This document shows positions 61,109 through 64,000 of a DNA stretch of 64,000 nucleotides, piece after piece; within the stretch, counting starts at the first letter, position 1; each line of letters begins with the position of its first letter. Position numbers and translations under genes: made by a program. Under the pieces are notes generated by a model. It made no database searches. It was not told the origin of the DNA and saw nothing but the letters and a program-made list of their open reading frames with translations. Origin of the DNA: Luteolibacter yonseiensis (GTDB lineage: Bacteria; Verrucomicrobiota; Verrucomicrobiia; Verrucomicrobiales; Akkermansiaceae); assembly GCF_016595465.1 (NCBI RefSeq), contig NZ_JAENIK010000004.1:744001-808000 (forward strand). The letters are read 5' to 3'.

Positions 61109-64000
61109 ATGAAAGCCACTCTTTTACATATGTTTTTGGCCGTCATCTCGTGCGTTGTGTTTTCCAACATTCGCGCGGCTCCGATCTCCGTTTACCCGGC
61201 CTATGCGGATGGTTTCACAGAGTTGCTCAATGGCGACTGGTCGTTCAAATACATTCCCGGTCTGGATGCCGGGACAGATGAGAAATTTCACGAACCCGGC
61301 TTCGACACCTCCGGATGGAAGAAAATTCCAGTCCCGTCGAACTGGGAGCTAAAAGGATTTTCCGAACCGAAATACGCGCTCGAACTCGAGGACGGGCTCG
61401 GACTTTACCGCCGCTTGATCAAGATTCCGGAGCACTGGCGCGGAGGACGCCGCGTGTGCCTGCGTTTCGAGGGGGTGGCCTACGGTTTCGCAGTGTGGGT
61501 CAATGGCAAAAACGTGGGAGCATCTTCGGCGAGCGCTTACAATCCTCATACGTTCGACATCACGGACGCCTTGGCTGGGGAAAACATGATCGCCGTGCGG
61601 GTCACCACCAAGCCGCCGGGCTGGGCGTTCGACGTGAATGACGATTGGGCGCTCTCCGGTATTTTCCGGGATGTCACGCTCTTTTCCGTCCCCGAAAACC
61701 ACGTGCGGGACATCACCACGGGCACGAGGCTGGCTGCGGACGGAGCGGCGGAATTTTCCGTTTCCGTGAAGCTCAGCCAGCCTGGAGACCTGAGCGGAAA
61801 ATTGTTCGATCCGGATGGAAAACTCGTGAGCGGGTTTTCCATGGATCATACCTCACATCATTCCTACAACTCCCGTATCAGGGTTGAACCCCCCCGGCTC
61901 TGGACAGCGGAAACGCCCTCGCTCTACCATTTGCAACTCACTCTTTCCGCCAACGGCCGGCCGCTGCAAACCATCGAGGAACGTGTGGGGCTTCGCGAGA
62001 TTTCCATCTCCGATGGCGTTCTGCTCCTCAACAGCCGTCCGGTCAAACTGCGTGGAGTGAACCATCACGACATCGGACCTGAAAGCGGCCGCAGCGTGAC
62101 GGAGCAGGAAATGCGACGGGACCTCGGGTTGATGAAAAAGGGCAACATCAACTTCATCCGCACCTCGCATTATCCGCCGCAGCCGCGTTTGATCGAACTT
62201 TGCGACGAGTTGGGCTTTTACGTCATGGACGAGGTTTCCATTGGAAAAGGCGAGGAGCATCTCAACGATCCGGAATACCGCGAAAATATCCTGGCCCGCG
62301 TCGGACCGACCATCACACGCGACAAGAACCGCGCGTCGGTCATCATCTGGAGCATCGGCAATGAGAATCCGGTCACGGAAGTCGAGCTGGAAGCCTGCCG
62401 GAGCGCCAAGGAAATCGATCCCACACGCCCGATATGCATTCCCAAGATCGGCAGCTATTTCGCGAGCAATTATGAAAAAATCCCCGAGTACGTGGACATT
62501 TACGCACCGCATTACCCGGGCAACGGTACGCTCCGCGGCTTCGCGAAGAAACTCAAACGCCCCACCATCCTCACCGAATACGCCCACGCGCTGGGACTCG
62601 CCACCGATCGCATCCAGGACCAGTGGGAAATCCTGCAGGCGAATCCGGTCTTCGCCGGCGGCGCGCTTTGGCATTTCCATGACCAGGGCATCCTGCGGAC
62701 AAGTGACAAACCGGTGGATCGTGGTGAATCAACCGACTCCGTGTGGCTGGATGATCGCCGCTACTACGACACCCATGCGAACGACGGCTGCGATGGTCTT
62801 GTCTATGCCGACCGCACGCCGCAGACGGATTTCTGGGAGATGCGGAAAGTTTACGCACCTGTCCAGATCGTCGAACGCGCCGCCGTCGTGAAGCCGGGTG
62901 CCGGAGAAATTTCCCTGACCATCGAGAATCGATACGATTTCCGGTCGCTTGAAGGCATGAAGCTCGCATGGTTTCTCAGCCGGAATCGCGAAGAAATCCA
63001 GCACGGCGAAGTGCCCTTGCGAGCCGCATCGCACGAGAGTGAAAACCTGCGCCTCCCCGTTGCCATCCCCGCCGGCGCTGCGGAAGACGTGCTCACCCTG
63101 GAATTACGATGTCTCGACGAAGCGGGCATGCAGATCAACGAACGCACGGTGCGGCTCGACTTCGCGGGGACGAACCGTATCGGATGGACCACCGATTCAA
63201 CGAAAGCGGATTCGCCAAAAGTCAGCGAGAGCAAGGAAGAAGTGAAAATCGAATCCGCGCGCTGGAGCCTTACCATCGCCCGCCCCGGCGGTGAGCTTGC
63301 CATCCGGGACCGTTCGGGCCGCGTACTCGTCGCCGGTATTTGTCCACACCCCGGTCGGAAGCTCACGATGACCGAAGGTCGCAGCGCCGGACGTGACAAC
63401 ACCTGGCGTTACTCAACTCTCAAGGAAATCACTCGTTCCGAAATCAAAGTCATCCAGGAGGGCTCGGCCGTGCGCCTCAGCGTCGCAGGCACCTATCCCC
63501 GGCCCCGGGTGAAGGAAGAAAAGGAAGTGAAACGCTCGGACGAGCCGCTGGATCAGTTGGACAAATCCGTCGGGCGGCAGGACGTCGGAGGCGAGGCCTT
63601 CGTCGGCGGATATCAGTTGGAAATCACGCCCGGCGGAGTCATCACCGTCCACTACGACTACGTGCCGACAAACGCGAAAGGCAGATTTTCCGAGGCCGGG
63701 CTGTCCGTCGTGTTGCCCGCCGATCTGACGGAATTCCGCTGGATCGGCCAAGGTCCGTATGCCGGCTATCCCGGCAAGGATCGATTGAACGAGTTTGGCC
63801 TGTTTCACCTCAATCGCGAGGATCTGCGGTATCAAGGAAACCGCCGTGAGACCGAATGCGCTCTCGTCACCACGCCACAGGGCAAAGGGGTCGCGCTTGC
63901 CACAAGTCCGGCCGATGTCGCCATCGAGCGCGATGGTGGGAAGACGTTGCTGAGCCACAACAGCGTCATGTCCGGTTTCGGCAACAAAGGCTCCGGCCCG
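61109..64000 (+). CDS. GH2 beta-galactosidase-type hydrolase, 3' end missing
   Basis: Reading from ATG 61109 the frame is open to the window edge (964 codons), so this gene is real but cut at the 3' end. It has a signal peptide (MKATLLHMFLAVISCVVFSNIRA), then the GH2 domains: LLNGDWSFKYIPG, GWKKIPVPSNWELKGF, VWVNGKNVGASSASAYNPHTFDI, ENMIAVRVTTKP, and a barrel with LRGVNHHDIGPESG, IRTSHYPPQPRLIELCDELG, acid/base Glu419 in IIWSIGNENP, and nucleophile Glu490 in ILTEYAHALG. The 3' part already covers the family's C-terminal beta domains. Likely a beta-galactosidase or similar side-chain enzyme of the polysaccharide locus. The 105-base gap before it holds only inverted GC repeats. Confidence 0.93.
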   Translation, partial: MKATLLHMFLAVISCVVFSNIRAAPISVYPAYADGFTELLNGDWSFKYIPGLDAGTDEKFHEPGFDTSGWKKIPVPSNWELKGFSEPKYALELEDGLGLYRRLIKIPEHWRGGRRVCLRFEGVAYGFAVWVNGKNVGASSASAYNPHTFDITDALAGENMIAVRVTTKPPGWAFDVNDDWALSGIFRDVTLFSVPENHVRDITTGTRLAADGAAEFSVSVKLSQPGDLSGKLFDPDGKLVSGFSMDHTSHHSYNSRIRVEPPRLWTAETPSLYHLQLTLSANGRPLQTIEERVGLREISISDGVLLLNSRPVKLRGVNHHDIGPESGRSVTEQEMRRDLGLMKKGNINFIRTSHYPPQPRLIELCDELGFYVMDEVSIGKGEEHLNDPEYRENILARVGPTITRDKNRASVIIWSIGNENPVTEVELEACRSAKEIDPTRPICIPKIGSYFASNYEKIPEYVDIYAPHYPGNGTLRGFAKKLKRPTILTEYAHALGLATDRIQDQWEILQANPVFAGGALWHFHDQGILRTSDKPVDRGESTDSVWLDDRRYYDTHANDGCDGLVYADRTPQTDFWEMRKVYAPVQIVERAAVVKPGAGEISLTIENRYDFRSLEGMKLAWFLSRNREEIQHGEVPLRAASHESENLRLPVAIPAGAAEDVLTLELRCLDEAGMQINERTVRLDFAGTNRIGWTTDSTKADSPKVSESKEEVKIESARWSLTIARPGGELAIRDRSGRVLVAGICPHPGRKLTMTEGRSAGRDNTWRYSTLKEITRSEIKVIQEGSAVRLSVAGTYPRPRVKEEKEVKRSDEPLDQLDKSVGRQDVGGEAFVGGYQLEITPGGVITVHYDYVPTNAKGRFSEAGLSVVLPADLTEFRWIGQGPYAGYPGKDRLNEFGLFHLNREDLRYQGNRRETECALVTTPQGKGVALATSPADVAIERDGGKTLLSHNSVMSGFGNKGSGP

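Noticed and set aside
1..64000. tRNA, rRNA, CRISPR arrays and insertion sequences
   Set aside because: None were visible: no clover-leaf in the intergenic regions, no regularly spaced direct repeats, no transposase motif and no terminal inverted repeats around any gene.

Overview
The window looks like a chromosomal stretch of a high-GC Gram-negative bacterium of the phylum Verrucomicrobiota (a Verrucomicrobiaceae / Luteolibacter-like organism is my guess). The reasons are: a perfect TGTTC-N4-GAACA palindrome, which is the LexA box described for Verrucomicrobia; a long-form IspG of about 600 residues; ELM1-family proteins in an envelope-glycan cluster; DUF1080, sulfatase, GH28, GH115 and GH2 secreted carbohydrate-active enzymes without SusC/SusD; and many weak Shine-Dalgarno starts. 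I saw no tRNA, rRNA, CRISPR array, insertion sequence or prophage. Almost all sequence is coding, with 52 protein-coding genes (two cut by the window edges) plus one frameshifted small gene.

Layout. 1-5309: end of a DUF4230 gene, then a divergent pair around a LexA box, with a Whirly-like single-strand DNA-binding protein (minus) facing priA and a RecF-like ATPase (plus), followed by a GH25-like lipoprotein. 5364-15246: envelope glycan / lipid A cluster, made of an LpxL-like acyltransferase, GT4, nucleotide-sugar dehydrogenase, three paralogous small glycosyltransferases, GT2, FkbM methyltransferase and two ELM1-family proteins. 15284-21183: NlpC/P60 hydrolase; ispG-clpS-DUF2017 operon; a divergent OmpR-type two-component system. 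21334-24374: sugar isomerase/epimerase, frameshifted GYF_2 gene, and a divergent DUF2917 / MocR-type regulator pair around three CTRTAYAG-like sites.

24510-30224: phospholipid group (phospholipase C, PlsC-like acyltransferase, LplT-like MFS transporter, membrane protein). 30326-33845: LysR regulator, lipoprotein, STAS protein and SpoIIE phosphatase (partner-switching pair). 33865-48804: sulfatase, ammonium transporter, DUF1080 protein, EngB, metallophosphoesterase, NagZ-like GH3, a helical-repeat protein, MetX, a trypsin-like lipoprotein, BenE, PabB and a stand-alone EF-G with a strong terminator. 48932-52993: a giant membrane TPR-DUF3857-transglutaminase protein. 53102-64000: plant-polysaccharide locus (SGNH/SASA esterase, GH28, GH115, GH2, GH2), all on the plus strand; the last gene runs off the window.

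The most novel-looking system is the candidate SOS module at 441-4410. A single LexA palindrome sits between a bacterial Whirly-fold ssDNA-binding protein and the replication-restart helicase PriA with a co-transcribed RecF-like ATPase. This would put replication restart under DNA-damage control together with an unusual ssDNA-binding partner.
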